From: Streptomyces sp. NBC_00775
GTDB taxonomy: Bacteria; Actinomycetota; Actinomycetes; Streptomycetales; Streptomycetaceae
Reading direction: 5' to 3'
DNA length: 64,000 nucleotides
NCBI RefSeq assembly: GCF_036347135.1
Contig: NZ_CP108938.1
Span: 8,804,001-8,868,000, forward strand
In this document: positions 63,636 to 64,000 of the stretch, piece by piece
Layout: each line of letters starts with the position of its first letter
Position numbering within the stretch: position 1 is the first letter of the stretch
Position numbers and translations under genes: made by a program
Notes under the pieces: model-generated
The model's database searches: none
Seen by the model: only the letters and a program-made list of their open reading frames with translations
What the model was told of the DNA's origin: nothing

Positions 63636-64000
63636 ATGGCCGACCGGGTCACGGTGATCGGCTGGGACGGCTCGCCACTGACCGCCGCGGCGCGCTCCGC
63701 ACTCGGTGCCGCCACGCTGGTGGCCGGCGCGGCCCACCACCTCGCACTCCCCGAGGTGCCCGCGACCGCCGAACGCGTCCGCCTCGGCAGCGTCGGCCTC
63801 GCCGCCCGCCGGATCGCGAGCCACCGGGGCACCGCCGTCGTCCTCGCCGACGGAGACCCGGGCTTCTTCGGCGTCGTCCGCACCCTGCGGAGCCGCGAGT
63901 TCGGCCTGGAGGTCGAAGTGGTGCCCGCGGTCTCCTCGGTGGCCGCCGCCTTCGCCCGCGCCGGTATGCCCTGGGACGACGCACAGGTGGTCGTCGCACA
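63636..64000 (+). CDS. Precorrin-6Y C5,15-methyltransferase (CbiE part), 3' end outside window
   Basis: The first 121 codons are visible, from ATG at 63636 with GGAGA upstream. The tetrapyrrole methylase fold begins RVTVIGWDGSPLTAAARSAL, continues with TLVAGAAHHLALPEV and has the conserved GDPGFFGVVRTLRSREF loop (GDP-x-FFG) and EVVPAVSSVAAAFARAGMPW. This matches the CbiE or CobL N-terminal half, which methylates the corrin ring in cobalamin synthesis. Whether it is the fused CobL (with the CbiT decarboxylase half) cannot be seen. I find no cobalamin riboswitch in the 205-base gap before it, which holds a possible TACCCT -10 box near 63570. Confidence 0.85.
   Translation, partial: MADRVTVIGWDGSPLTAAARSALGAATLVAGAAHHLALPEVPATAERVRLGSVGLAARRIASHRGTAVVLADGDPGFFGVVRTLRSREFGLEVEVVPAVSSVAAAFARAGMPWDDAQVVVA

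Overview
The window is chromosomal DNA of a high-GC actinomycete, almost certainly a Streptomyces. The codon third positions are nearly all G or C, GTG and TTG starts are common, many promoters lie directly on the start codon (leaderless genes), rare TTA (bldA-type) codons occur, and the dispersed intergenic repeats are those seen all over Streptomyces chromosomes. The gene order (infC-rpmI-rplT, pheST, argCJBDR, argH, a glpQ-type phosphodiesterase, metNIQ, cobalamin methyltransferase) is that of the conserved core of a Streptomyces chromosome. I see no tRNA, rRNA, IS element, prophage, CRISPR array or large biosynthetic cluster.

Layout. 1-7.5 kb: translation genes (IF-3, L35, L20, an rRNA 2'-O-methyltransferase, PheS, PheT) with an orphan PAS histidine kinase that carries a TTA codon. 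7.8-26.5 kb: mostly single genes. These include a PP2C phosphatase, an XRE/TPR regulator followed by a 25-bp tandem array, a NUDIX hydrolase (TTA codon), a hydroxybutyryl-CoA dehydrogenase, a Tat-exported GHL10 protein, a divergent EamA exporter/MocR pair whose start codons overlap inside a palindrome, a degenerate histidine-phosphatase-like protein, a secreted arabinofuranosidase with its own operator, a MerR/carboxymuconolactone-decarboxylase pair, a SufS-like desulfurase and several small regulators. 26.6-31.5 kb: arginine operon argCJBDR behind an ARG-box promoter.

31.6-39.1 kb: an extracytoplasmic flavin electron-transfer module. ApbE (FMN transferase), two FMN-binding domain proteins (one with a recent internal duplication) and two ferric-reductase-like membrane flavoproteins form one leftward operon. 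A two-component system with a His/Asp-rich sensor loop is divergent from it. Direct repeats with 11-bp spacing in the shared promoter region look like the response-regulator sites.

39.1-45.1 kb: the most unusual locus. A 1649-residue protein fuses a caspase-like peptidase, a helical linker, an Hsp90/GHKL-type ATPase and a long array of winged-helix-like repeats. It is translationally coupled to a Cys-rich small protein and a multi-spanning membrane protein. It looks like a bacterial conflict (abortive-infection-like) system, has two TTA codons and appears less GC-rich than its surroundings.

45.2-64 kb: a split-barrel flavoprotein, a secreted protein made of two near-identical repeats, argG (strong ARG boxes), argH, an aldo/keto reductase, a TetR/MFS exporter operon with a nested palindromic operator, an acyltransferase, a Tat-exported glycerophosphodiesterase, an ECF-like sigma factor, small membrane proteins, a HAD phosphatase and the methionine importer metN-metI-metQ-metQ. 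A 28-codon Cys/Met-rich leader peptide lies ahead of metN and should act as an amino-acid-sensing attenuator. The window ends inside a precorrin-6Y methyltransferase gene.
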